From the NCBI RefSeq assembly GCF_038024105.1, contig NZ_CP150661.1, forward strand, positions 3,315,501 through 3,379,500: a DNA stretch of 64,000 nucleotides, given 5' to 3'. This document shows positions 42,649-50,390 of the stretch, one piece after another. Position numbers and translations under genes: made by a program. Position 1 is the first letter of the stretch; each line of letters begins with the position of its first letter. Origin of the DNA: Polaribacter butkevichii (GTDB lineage Bacteria > Bacteroidota > Bacteroidia > Flavobacteriales > Flavobacteriaceae). The notes below the pieces were generated by a model that saw nothing but the letters and a program-made list of their open reading frames with translations, did no database searches and was not told where the DNA came from.

Positions 42649-43545
42649 ATGAAAAATTTAAGCATTTTAATCGCAATATTAACTGTAACCATATCTTGCA
42701 ATAGAAACAGTACTAAATCTGCTGATAATTTATCAATTAAAACAGAGCAACAAGCTCTAAAATTAAAACGATATGAAGTTGAATCGGGAATTATTAAATA
42801 CAAAATAACCATAAACGGAAGTGTTTTGGGGAGTGAAATTTTGGGAAGCGGAATAGCGTCTTTATATTTTAAAGATTGGGGAAATTTAGAGCTTGTAGAA
42901 GAGGAATCTACCAGAACAACAAATACAACTGTTTTTCATAAAAAAAATACAGATATAGTGGCAACACATACCATGTCTAAATTAAATAATGGCGAGAGTT
43001 ATTCTGTAGATTTTAATAGAAAACAAATTTTTTTAAAACGTGATATGGCCATGGAACTTCATAAAAAATTTGTAAACGGAGACGTTAACAAAGTTGGAGT
43101 GAAAATGTTAGAAGGCATTGGGGGAAAATTAGTGGGTAACGAGAAGTTTTTAGGATATAACTGTGAAGCTTGGAATATACACGGTGCTAAACAGTTGATG
43201 TATAAAGGTGTTGTGTTAAGATTAGAGATGACCATGATGGGAGTTAAAACGGTTAAAGAAGCCACTAATATTCAAATTAATACCCGTGTTGACGATAGTC
43301 ATTTTAAATTGCCAAATTTTCCGATTATAAAAGAAGAGGGGTTTATGGACAATGAAGAATATGAAGATGAGGTGGAAAATATGGATGCAAAAATGATAAA
43401 ACTTAGTAAAATGTCTTTTAAAGAATGGAAAAAAATGGCTTTGGCAGATAAAGATAATGAAGACATACAACAAATGAGTAATCAAGAACTCCGTCAGACT
43501 TACAATATGATGCAAAAAGTAATAAAAATGCAACAAGAAAAGTAA
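42649..43545 (+). CDS. Hypothetical lipoprotein with DUF4412-like middle
   Basis: A 298-residue lipoprotein (signal 1-16, lipobox TISC, Cys17). The mature part has beta-rich character; VGNEKFLGYNCEAWNIHGAKQLMYKGVVLRLE resembles the segment GKETVLGYECEVW-like found in DUF4412 and similar periplasmic proteins. The C-terminal 70 residues are acidic, Met-rich and helical (EEYEDEVENMDAKMIKLSKMS). Predicted periplasmic and membrane-anchored; function unknown. It follows the MACPF gene after 65 bp and could be its accessory or immunity partner (speculative). Confidence 0.78.
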   Translation: MKNLSILIAILTVTISCNRNSTKSADNLSIKTEQQALKLKRYEVESGIIKYKITINGSVLGSEILGSGIASLYFKDWGNLELVEEESTRTTNTTVFHKKNTDIVATHTMSKLNNGESYSVDFNRKQIFLKRDMAMELHKKFVNGDVNKVGVKMLEGIGGKLVGNEKFLGYNCEAWNIHGAKQLMYKGVVLRLEMTMMGVKTVKEATNIQINTRVDDSHFKLPNFPIIKEEGFMDNEEYEDEVENMDAKMIKLSKMSFKEWKKMALADKDNEDIQQMSNQELRQTYNMMQKVIKMQQEK

Positions 43546-43749
43546 AAAATATATATTTTCCTTAAATAGTTTTTTTATTTTTAAGTTGCTGGTTATTTTT
43601 GTTTTAGGATAAAATTACTACCTTGTAAAGGAAATAGAAATAGTTGATTTTAAAGAGCTTTAAAGTTTTGTTTTTAAATATATAATAGATTTAAATTGGT
43701 GTGTAAAACGGAGTAAGTTCTAAGTTTAATCATTAAAAAAAATTGAATT

Positions 43750-44931
43750 ATGAAAAAGGAAATAATTGTAATTATAATGTTGGTTTGTGGCTTTTCTATA
43801 AACGCTCAAAAGTCTAAAATTATCGGAAGTTGGGTAATTACAAAAGTAGAAACACCAAATAAAACGCAAAATCCATATTTGTTGATAGAGTTTGCTAAAC
43901 GTAGTAAAATGTTGATGAAGGGAAAAGAACTTGCTACTTGGTCTTATAGTAAGAAAAAGAATGAAATTTTGTTAAAATCTGATATGGAAAAAGATTTTAA
44001 CGGAGTCAATAAAGTTTTAAAACTTACAGATAAAGAACTGGTGTTAGAAAAAGAAGGGGTAAAAGCAACCTACTTAAAACTAGATTTTGATAGAATAGCC
44101 AAAGAAAATGCAGCATCAAACTTAATGGGAGAGTGGAAAATAGAAAATGAGTTAGATGAAGTGCAATTGTTAAAAGTAGAGCTTCCAGATACATTTACAC
44201 TCATCGAAATTTCCTCAGGAGGTAGATCAACCTTAACCTCTAAAGGTACTTGGGTTTATAATGCTAAAGAAAAACATGTTTTATTTATAGGGAGATCAAA
44301 ATTATTAAACGGAAAAAGCATGATAAAAGAGCTTTTGGAAGATAAATTTGTTTTCGAAAAAGAGGGCGTAAAATTTGTAGCTAATAAAGAAAAAGGACCA
44401 ACAGAGGTAGCGCATTTAACTTTTAATGTTGCCAGTTTTCCTAATAGACAAAGCGATATTTCTCCTTGGACAGATTTTGATACTTTATTAAAAGGACTAG
44501 AAAATGTAACTTATTTAAAATATAGAGAACGTAAATTAATACCAAATACAAAAAGTTTTCAAGACAATATTTTATTATCTAAAGTAGATGTAGATTTAGA
44601 AAGGAAGAGTATCAACCTTACTAACTTTAGTGTTTCTAGTAAAGATACTACACAATACTCAGAGAGTTTTAAAGGAGGCTTATTAAATATGCATAACAAC
44701 TTTTTTCCACAAAAAGAACCAGGGCCATTTAGAATTGTAAAAAAAGAAACGATTAAAGTACCAGCAGGAGAATTTGAATGTAAAGTTGTGGAAGGCTTTG
44801 ATGGTGAAAGCAAACTTAAATATTGGATGGTAATTAATAAACCAGGTGTGTATGCTAAAATAATTCGTGAAGATTTAGATATTTTTAATCATAAAAAGTA
44901 TTCGGTAACCGAATTAGAAGAAATAAAATAA
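43750..44931 (+). CDS. Secreted protein with two lipocalin-like repeats
   Basis: A 393-residue protein with signal peptide (1-20, MLVCGFSINAQ). Two similar segments follow: about 24-116 (IIGSWVITKVE ... LVLEKEGVKATYL) and about 126-216 (LMGEWKIENELD ... FVFEKEGVKFVAN), each with the GxW start of lipocalin-like domains. The C-terminal part (about 220-393) ends with KVPAGEFECKVVEGFDG and YWMVINKPGVYAKI, a periplasmic DUF3108-like pattern. Function unknown. It is the third secreted product in the row after MACPF. Confidence 0.78.
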   Translation: MKKEIIVIIMLVCGFSINAQKSKIIGSWVITKVETPNKTQNPYLLIEFAKRSKMLMKGKELATWSYSKKKNEILLKSDMEKDFNGVNKVLKLTDKELVLEKEGVKATYLKLDFDRIAKENAASNLMGEWKIENELDEVQLLKVELPDTFTLIEISSGGRSTLTSKGTWVYNAKEKHVLFIGRSKLLNGKSMIKELLEDKFVFEKEGVKFVANKEKGPTEVAHLTFNVASFPNRQSDISPWTDFDTLLKGLENVTYLKYRERKLIPNTKSFQDNILLSKVDVDLERKSINLTNFSVSSKDTTQYSESFKGGLLNMHNNFFPQKEPGPFRIVKKETIKVPAGEFECKVVEGFDGESKLKYWMVINKPGVYAKIIREDLDIFNHKKYSVTELEEIK

Positions 44932-44993
44932 GAGCAAAAAGAAGCTACCGTATTTTTTAAAAAAGAATCCTATTTTTTATCAATTCATTTACT

Positions 44994-45033
44994 AAACTTA
45001 CAAAAGAGTTTTACACAATTCTTTTGTAAGTTT
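44994..45033 (+). promoter_or_regulatory. 14-bp perfect inverted repeat at the cupin start
   Basis: AAACTTACAAAAGA (44994-45007), a 12-bp spacer, TCTTTTGTAAGTTT (45020-45033), seven bases before the ATG at 45040. The right arm contains the -7 box TAAGTTTG (45027-45034), with no clear -33 TTG. It can be an operator over the promoter or an mRNA hairpin next to the start. Confidence 0.65.
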
Positions 45034-45039
45034 GTATTT

Positions 45040-45399
45040 ATGAGCGTAATTAATCTTCAAGATAAATTAACATTATTTTCAGATCATTGGTCACCTAAAA
45101 AAGTAGGCGAATTAAATGGTCAACAAATTTTATTAGCAAAACTAAAAGGTGAGTTTGTTTTTCATAAACATGATTATGAAGATGAACTTTTTATGGTTTT
45201 AAAAGGCTCTTTAGATATTGAGTTGCGCAACAAAACAGTCACTTTAAAAGAAGGTGAATTTTACATTGTACCAAAAGGAGTAGAACATAAACCAATAGCA
45301 AAAGAAGAAGTTCATATTGTATTGTTCGAACCTTTAAGCATAAAACATACAGGTGATGTTATTGCAGATATTACTGTAGAAACCTATCCAGCTATTTAA
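45040..45399 (+). CDS. Cupin domain protein
   Basis: A 119-residue single-domain cupin. FVFHKHDYEDELFMVLKGSLDIEL is the first cupin motif with HxH and Glu metal ligands; KEGEFYIVPKGVEHKPIAKEEVHIV supplies the second with the last His. A metal-binding beta-barrel, cytosolic; the substrate is unknown. Precedes rsmI by 60 bp. A striking inverted repeat lies at its start, suggesting tight regulation. Confidence 0.92.
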   Translation: MSVINLQDKLTLFSDHWSPKKVGELNGQQILLAKLKGEFVFHKHDYEDELFMVLKGSLDIELRNKTVTLKEGEFYIVPKGVEHKPIAKEEVHIVLFEPLSIKHTGDVIADITVETYPAI

Positions 45400-45430
45400 C
45401 AATAATTAAGTATCAATATTTCAGCAAGCT

Positions 45431-45452
45431 GATAATTGATAACTGATAACTG
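45431..45452 (+). repeat. Short 7-bp tandem repeat upstream of rsmI
   Basis: GATAATT GATAACT GATAACT, starting 29 bp before the ATG at 45460: three units, the last two identical. Similar in placement to the 8-bp array ahead of the DUF2480 gene. Confidence 0.6.
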
Positions 45453-45459
45453 AAATAAA

Positions 45460-46131
45460 ATGAGTAAATTATATTTAGTGCCAACACCCATAGGTAATTT
45501 AGAAGACATGACTTTTAGAGCTGTACGAATTCTAAAAGAAGTAGATTTTATTTTGGCAGAAGACACGCGTACAAGCGGTAAACTCTTAAAACATTTTGAA
45601 ATTGCTACTCAAATGCACAGTCACCATATGCACAATGAGCATAAGTCTGTAAAAGGAATTGTGCAAAGAATACAAAACGGAGAAACTTGTGCCTTAATTT
45701 CAGATGCTGGTACACCTGCAATTTCAGATCCTGGATTTTTACTCACAAGAGCCTGTGTAGAAAATAATATAGAGGTAGATTGTTTACCAGGGGCTACAGC
45801 TTTTGTACCTGCGTTGGTAAATTCTGGTTTACCTAATGATAAGTTTGTTTTTGAAGGGTTTTTACCTGTAAAAAAAGGAAGACAAACTCGGTTTTTATTA
45901 TTAGCGGAAGAAACAAGAACGATGATTATTTACGAATCTCCACATAAATTAATAAAAACATTGGGGCATTTTGTAGAATATTTTGGAGCAGACAGACAAG
46001 TTTCTGTATCTAGAGAATTAACAAAAATGTTTGAAGAAACTATTAGAGGAACTGCAACCGAAGTTTTAGCACATTACACAGCAAAACCCCCAAAAGGTGA
46101 AATTGTTGTGATTGTAGAAGGGAAGAAGTAG
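45460..46131 (+). CDS. rsmI: 16S rRNA (cytidine(1402)-2'-O)-methyltransferase
   Basis: A 223-residue RsmI of the tetrapyrrole-methylase fold. LVPTPIGNLEDMTFRAVRILKEVDFILAEDTRTS at the N-terminus and ALISDAGTPAISDPGFLL and GATAFVPALVNSGLP are diagnostic. It 2'-O-methylates C1402 in the ribosomal P site with SAM. The usual C-terminal extension of some members is absent; the length fits the short form. Cytosolic. Confidence 0.96.
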   Translation: MSKLYLVPTPIGNLEDMTFRAVRILKEVDFILAEDTRTSGKLLKHFEIATQMHSHHMHNEHKSVKGIVQRIQNGETCALISDAGTPAISDPGFLLTRACVENNIEVDCLPGATAFVPALVNSGLPNDKFVFEGFLPVKKGRQTRFLLLAEETRTMIIYESPHKLIKTLGHFVEYFGADRQVSVSRELTKMFEETIRGTATEVLAHYTAKPPKGEIVVIVEGKK

Positions 46132-46277
46132 GTTAATGTAATAATATATCAATTTTAAAATGTAGAAGTGTCTGGAAGAGGGAGTTGAGAATTACATTAA
46201 CTTAAGAATAAGTACTAAAATGAATTTTGAGATTGTGTTAATTAAATAAATAACAATTTGAACCATAAGTTTAAGAT

Positions 46278-46478
46278 TTATAATTCCTCTTCAATATCAA
46301 ATAGATATTCTACAGTAACATTAAAAAACCGAGCCATTTTTATAGCTAATGTTACTGATGGATTAAACTTATTGTTTTCGATAGCGTAAATTGTTTGCCT
46401 AGAAACTCCTACTTTTTCAGCTAAATCTCCTTGTGTTAAACTATGTCTTGCGCGTTCTACTTTTATTAAGTTTTTCAT
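46278..46478 (-). CDS. Xre-type helix-turn-helix regulator, small
   Basis: A 66-residue protein that is nearly only the Xre/Cro DNA-binding domain: IKVERARHSLTQGDLAEKVGVSRQTIYAIENNKFNPSVTLAIKMARFFNVTVEYLFDIEEEL. Such short regulators accompany a membrane protein gene; here it starts directly after the stop of the 137-residue membrane protein, with no spacing. It probably represses its own operon at the inverted repeat at 46912-46935. Confidence 0.93.
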   Translation of the reverse strand: MKNLIKVERARHSLTQGDLAEKVGVSRQTIYAIENNKFNPSVTLAIKMARFFNVTVEYLFDIEEEL

Positions 46479-46892
46479 TTAGTAATTTCTTTTTTTAATA
46501 GCAAAAATGATTAAATAAAACATTAAATACAGATTGATGAAATAATCTAAATTTAAATTAAGATTTCCATAGGCGATATAAGATGTTATTGTAATTAATA
46601 AGCCAATTAAAGATGTTAATTGAAAAGATTCTAGGCGCAATATATTTATATAATCATCTTCTACCTTTTCTTTAGAAAACATATAAATTACCATTCCAAT
46701 AATTGCTAATACTTCAAATAAATGCAATACTGATTTAGAACATAAATTTTCAAAAAAATCAAATGTACTTGTATTAGACGTTGATGCCGTTAAGCCGTCC
46801 ATAAATCCTTTAAAACCTGAAATAATAAATCCTATAAAAAAGACTGCCAATCCTAATTTTTTACACCAATTTGGTAACATTTTAACTTTCAT
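46479..46892 (-). CDS. Four-span membrane protein paired with Xre regulator
   Basis: 137 residues from the ATG at 46892 (MKVKMLPNWCKKLGLAVFF); a start at 46913 would add seven residues overlapping the -7 box. Four membrane spans: about 11-29, 56-75 (VLHLFEVLAIIGMVIYMF), 90-110 (SFQLTSLIGLLITITSYIAYG) and 114-133. It is a small-membrane-protein type seen beside short Xre regulators; no function is known. First gene of the operon. Confidence 0.82.
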   Translation of the reverse strand: MKVKMLPNWCKKLGLAVFFIGFIISGFKGFMDGLTASTSNTSTFDFFENLCSKSVLHLFEVLAIIGMVIYMFSKEKVEDDYINILRLESFQLTSLIGLLITITSYIAYGNLNLNLDYFINLYLMFYLIIFAIKKRNY

Positions 46893-46911
46893 AATGCTAT
46901 TATTTTTATAC

Positions 46912-46935
46912 AAATGTAAAAAAAACTTTACATTT
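46912..46935 (-). promoter_or_regulatory. Inverted repeat operator of the Xre operon
   Basis: AAATGTAAA (46912-46920), spacer AAAAAC, TTTACATTT (46927-46935), a perfect 9-bp inverted repeat. In gene direction the -7 box TACATTTG occupies 46918-46911, so binding of the Xre protein would cover the promoter. No good -33 TTG is seen. Confidence 0.6.
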
Positions 46936-47017
46936 TAATAATAAAACATAACTATTTATTTTTTTTGACCAAATACTTGATAATAAATTATATTTTTGGT
47001 TTAAATAAATAACTTAA

Positions 47018-47362
47018 ATGATCATCCAAGAACTCATAACAAAATTAAAATCAAATCCAACATCAATTAACTTTGCAGATACCATGCAAGTAATAGAGGA
47101 TAACTACAATTTTACGCCAACTACTTTTACAAACGGAGATATTACAAATAACGCAGGTGAAAATTCTGGTTCTTGTAAATTATTTGCTTTTGCAAAACAT
47201 CAAAAATTAAGAAAAGAAGAAACGTTATTTTGTTTTGGAGAACATTATAAAAATGTTTTAGAAGATGAAAATGGAGATTCCCATCAAAATATTAGAAACT
47301 TTATGAAGTTTGGTTTTGATGGTTTGTCTTTTGATGGTAAAGCTTTAGAATTGAAATCATAA
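47018..47362 (+). CDS. HopJ-type (type III effector named) small protein
   Basis: A 114-residue protein of the HopJ family: NPTSINFADTMQVIEDNYNFTPTTFTNGDITNNAGENSGSCKLFAFAKHQ and LFCFGEHYKNVLEDENGDSHQNIRNFMKFGFDGLSF are typical. The family name comes from Pseudomonas effectors, yet homologues are widespread in free-living bacteria and no type III secretion genes are near. Probably a cytosolic housekeeping or stress protein of unknown role. Confidence 0.9.
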   Translation: MIIQELITKLKSNPTSINFADTMQVIEDNYNFTPTTFTNGDITNNAGENSGSCKLFAFAKHQKLRKEETLFCFGEHYKNVLEDENGDSHQNIRNFMKFGFDGLSFDGKALELKS

Positions 47363-47385
47363 ACTTGTTTTAGAATCTGTTTGTC

Positions 47386-47436
47386 ATTTCGAAATGAGCT
47401 TTTCGCGATTGAGAAATCTCATGTTAATTTTTTCAC
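47386..47436. repeat. Truncated GTCATTTCGA repeat
   Basis: GTCATTTCGAAATGAG and GAGAAATCTCATG match the left half of the fold-back element at 52256-52343 (GTCATTTCGA and GAGAAATCTCATAA), but the right half is missing. It is a probable solo or decayed copy in the gap before the glycosylase gene. Confidence 0.55.
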
Positions 47437-47487
47437 ACAAATGCTGAAATTTTTAGCAGAACAACAAAAAAAGATCAGTTTTAAAAA

Positions 47488-48060
47488 ATGCAAACCCTTT
47501 TATCAGAAATAAAACAATGTACAATTTGTGAACCTTATTTAGATTTGGGCGCAAATCCTGTAGTTAGTGTTCATCAAAAATCTAAAATTATTATTGTTGG
47601 GCAAGCGCCTGGTACTAAGGTGCATGTCTCTGGAATTCCTTGGGATGATGCAAGTGGAAAGCAATTAAGAAAATGGCTAAATGTTTCTGATGAGGTTTTT
47701 TACGATGTAGAAAATTTTGCCATTGTACCTATGGGATTTTGTTATCCTGGAAAAGGAAAAAGCGGAGACAAGCCACCTAGAAAAGAATGTGCACCAAAAT
47801 GGCATCAGCAATTATTTGATAAAATGCCAAAACTAAAACTGATTATTTTAATAGGAATGTATGCGCAGAACTATTATTTAAAAGATACCGCAAAAAGGAC
47901 GCTTACAGAAACAGTAGATAATTATCCGGCGTATTTACCTAAATATTTTACACTTCCGCATCCATCACCAAGAAATCGTTTTTGGTTGACTAAAAATCCT
48001 TGGTTTGAGCTGAATGTTATTCCTGAATTACAGAAAAGAGTTGCTGCAATTATTGAATGA
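47488..48060 (+). CDS. Uracil-DNA glycosylase family protein
   Basis: A 190-residue protein of the UDG superfamily. IIIVGQAPGTKVHVSGIPWDDASGKQLRKWL gives motif A (GQAPG) and the aspartate region, and LPHPSPRNRFWLTKNPWF gives motif B (HPSPRN). Cys residues ECTICEP and CAPKWH do not follow the Fe-S pattern of families 4 and 5 convincingly. Likely excises uracil or a related lesion from DNA; a degenerate DNA-binding role is possible. Confidence 0.9.
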   Translation: MQTLLSEIKQCTICEPYLDLGANPVVSVHQKSKIIIVGQAPGTKVHVSGIPWDDASGKQLRKWLNVSDEVFYDVENFAIVPMGFCYPGKGKSGDKPPRKECAPKWHQQLFDKMPKLKLIILIGMYAQNYYLKDTAKRTLTETVDNYPAYLPKYFTLPHPSPRNRFWLTKNPWFELNVIPELQKRVAAIIE

Positions 48061-48063
48061 AAA

Positions 48064-49041
48064 TTAGACTAATATTTTTATTTTTCGGTTTTCAACCTTT
48101 TGGTATAAAATATTGAAGAATTTTTTTCTTTCAACTGCGGCATCACCAGAAAGATTATTAGAAAACTCTAATTGTATTTTTAAATGTTGTTCAATTTGGT
48201 TTGTAGTGTTTTCATCACTTACTTTAAAATAACTTAAATTAGTGTAGGGTACAAATACCTTTTTGTGAGTATTTGTTTTCATAAGTACTGTGTTTAGTAA
48301 TGAAACGAGATTATTATGGTATAAATGATAACTGTTTTCGCTATTATTTCTTTTTTGATTTCCTGCTTGTTTTTCAATTAAAGTTAAAGATTCAATTAAG
48401 CTATCTGCAATACGCAATGATTCGTCTTTGGTTGTAAGTCCTATTTCAAAAAAGTACTGAATTTGATTTAAAATATTGTCTATAGTAGAATCACTCCAAA
48501 TTTCTATTAGAGAAACTTTGTCGTATTTACTTAAAAAAGTAGTATAATTTTTCAGTACTTCTGCAGATGGATTAAAAGAAGAAAATGGAAGTTTTTTTAT
48601 GTCAACATCACTACTAGACATATTCATTAGAGCATAGATTCTAAATTTAGAAAAATAACCGTTACCAGCATGGTAAAGAGGATAGTCTTTAAGAGAATTA
48701 ATAATTTGTGCTCCTTTAGAATCTAAAATATTTTCAATTTCTTTTATCGATTTTTTAAAAAAAATATGTAAAAAATTATCTGAAATTATATTGTGTGTTT
48801 TTTCTACAATAATTTTTTGAACATCATCTTTTGTTTCAACTAATAAAGTGTTTAAATTTATATTGTAATGATTAGATAGTTTTAAAGTTTCTGTTAAGTT
48901 TAAAGGGGTTTTTCCTTTAATTCTTCTATAGGCAGCATCATAATTTAAGTCTAAAACATCAGAAATGTCATCAATAAGTGACACATTTTTAGGGAGTCTT
49001 AGTTTTATGAAATTAAATAATTTCTCTTCTACTTTTATCAT
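48064..49041 (-). CDS. Hypothetical HTH-containing protein
   Basis: 325 residues from the ATG at 49041 (MIKVEEKLFNFIKLRLP); the frame continues upstream to 49110 but its extra residues are not plausible. The N-terminal 75 residues have a helix-turn-helix character (ISDVLDLNYDAAYRRIKGKTPLNLTETLKLSNHYNINLNTLL), recalling BetR/Xre-type domains of Bacteroidota. The remaining 250 residues are helical and are not recognised. Probably a cytosolic transcription factor with a large unknown sensor part. The stop lies four bases from the convergent glycosylase gene stop. Confidence 0.8.
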   Translation of the reverse strand: MIKVEEKLFNFIKLRLPKNVSLIDDISDVLDLNYDAAYRRIKGKTPLNLTETLKLSNHYNINLNTLLVETKDDVQKIIVEKTHNIISDNFLHIFFKKSIKEIENILDSKGAQIINSLKDYPLYHAGNGYFSKFRIYALMNMSSSDVDIKKLPFSSFNPSAEVLKNYTTFLSKYDKVSLIEIWSDSTIDNILNQIQYFFEIGLTTKDESLRIADSLIESLTLIEKQAGNQKRNNSENSYHLYHNNLVSLLNTVLMKTNTHKKVFVPYTNLSYFKVSDENTTNQIEQHLKIQLEFSNNLSGDAAVERKKFFNILYQKVENRKIKILV

Positions 49042-49135
49042 AAATTTTTTAGTTCTGAAATTATACAAAATTATAAATGAAATTTTGCATAATTTACAAT
49101 AGTATAACAATCTTATTTTATTATTTTTGATTGTT

Positions 49136-49210
49136 AAATTTGAAGAGGTTGGGGGACCTTAATAATTTATTTAGCCTTCTCATTTTAAAAGATGAGAAGG
49201 TATTTTTTTT
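49136..49210 (+). ncRNA. Candidate small RNA on the plus strand
   Basis: Between two minus-strand genes. A -7 box TATTTTTG lies at 49122-49129, the transcript would start near 49136, a stem AGGT-TGGGGG-ACCT (49146-49159) follows and a terminator hairpin CCTTCTCAT...ATGAGAAGG (49175-49200) with eight T's ends it. No -33 TTG is at the right place. The hairpin could instead only be the terminator of the minus-strand gene ending at 49233. Confidence 0.35.
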
Positions 49211-49232
49211 ATATTAAGACAAGTTACATTTT

Positions 49233-49823
49233 TTATTTGTGTTTACCAACTTCAAAACCGTGTTTTCCTAAATATTGATTTCCACTTTCTATAGCATCTT
49301 CTTCTAGTGTGGTTCCCATAGAGTCATTCCAACGATTTAAGTATCCGAAAAGAGAGATAACCCCCAACATTTCTACAATTTCTCCTTCATCCCAATATTT
49401 ATATAACTCGTCTTTAATTTTAGAGTCTACAGCATTTGGTACCATAGAAGCAGCTAATGAAAAATCTAATGCAGCTCGTTCTGAATCAGAAAAAGCAGGG
49501 TGTGTCTTATATTCCCAAATATTATCTAATTGCTCTTGTTCTGCTCCATATCTTTCTGCAGCTCTAATAGCGTGTGCCTGACAGTATCTACAACCTGTAG
49601 CATTACTAGAAACCCAAGCAATCATTCTTTTTAAAGCGGAGGTAACCTTACCTTCATTGGCCATTACAGCTTTGTTTAAGTTAATAAAAGCTTTAGAAAT
49701 TGCAGGTCTTCGTTGCATTGTTAAAACAGAATTTGGGCAAAAGCCTAATGTTTCATTAAAAAATAGGGCTAATTCTTTTGTTTCTAAATCGTGTTCTGAT
49801 GATAGTGGTGTAACTAATGGCAT
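49233..49823 (-). CDS. Carboxymuconolactone decarboxylase/AhpD-type peroxidase-related protein
   Basis: A 196-residue helical protein of the CMD/AhpD superfamily, peroxidase-related subgroup. MIAWVSSNATGCRYCQAHAIRAAERYGA has the redox-active CxxC with following His; NIWEYKTHPAFSDSERAALDFSLAASMVPNAV is typical of the second half. It is expected to reduce peroxide or act in redox defence. Cytosolic. OsmC family gene lies divergent 122 bp away, suggesting a joint oxidative stress theme. Confidence 0.92.
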   Translation of the reverse strand: MPLVTPLSSEHDLETKELALFFNETLGFCPNSVLTMQRRPAISKAFINLNKAVMANEGKVTSALKRMIAWVSSNATGCRYCQAHAIRAAERYGAEQEQLDNIWEYKTHPAFSDSERAALDFSLAASMVPNAVDSKIKDELYKYWDEGEIVEMLGVISLFGYLNRWNDSMGTTLEEDAIESGNQYLGKHGFEVGKHK

Positions 49824-49945
49824 ATTTTTATTTTGTATAGATTTATTTAATTTTAGACTTAACTTATAAGTGTTTTCTTATTTTTGTAAGAAAGAAGCAC
49901 AATTTACTATTTCAATTTTAAAAATCTATAATAATATCAACTAAT

Positions 49946-50377
49946 ATGGCTACAAATATTGTAACAACTACCTGGAAAGAAAATATGCAATTCGAATCTG
50001 ATAATCCGAGTGGGTTAAATTTGACGATGGATGCTGGAGAAGAAAGTGGAGGAGAAGGAAAAGGGTACAGACCAAAAGCTTTAATGTTGGCTTCTTTGGC
50101 AGGTTGTTCTGGTTTAGATGTAATTTCTTTGTTAAAGAAAATGCATGCGGAAGTGGCCGACTTTAAAATAGATATTACTGCAGAGTTAACAGAAGAGCAT
50201 CCTAAGTTTTATAAAAAAGTAAAAGTTGATTATCATTTTAGTGATACAGAATTACAACCTAAGAAAATACAAAAAGCAGTAAATTTATCTGTTACAAAGT
50301 ACTGTGGTGTTATGGAAATGTTCCGTCAATTTGCTGAGGTAGATATCGAAATTCATTTGCATAAAATTGAGCTTTAA
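49946..50377 (+). CDS. OsmC family peroxidase-like protein
   Basis: A 143-residue OsmC-fold protein with both catalytic cysteines: Cys54 in LASLAGCSGLDVISLL and Cys120 in VTKYCGVMEMF. Such proteins reduce organic hydroperoxides. Cytosolic. It is divergent from the AhpD-type gene, and recJ follows in the same direction after 13 bp, so it is likely in an operon with recJ. Confidence 0.94.
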   Translation: MATNIVTTTWKENMQFESDNPSGLNLTMDAGEESGGEGKGYRPKALMLASLAGCSGLDVISLLKKMHAEVADFKIDITAELTEEHPKFYKKVKVDYHFSDTELQPKKIQKAVNLSVTKYCGVMEMFRQFAEVDIEIHLHKIEL

Positions 50378-50390
50378 TTAAAAAAGAGCT

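Noticed and set aside
47018..47362. Type III secretion effector (HopJ) as evidence of a secretion system
   Set aside because: No secretion genes lie nearby, and the family is common in bacteria without such systems; the name is historical.
49233..49823. 4-carboxymuconolactone decarboxylase in aromatic degradation
   Set aside because: CxxC with following His and the divergent OsmC gene point to redox defence; no aromatic pathway genes are present.
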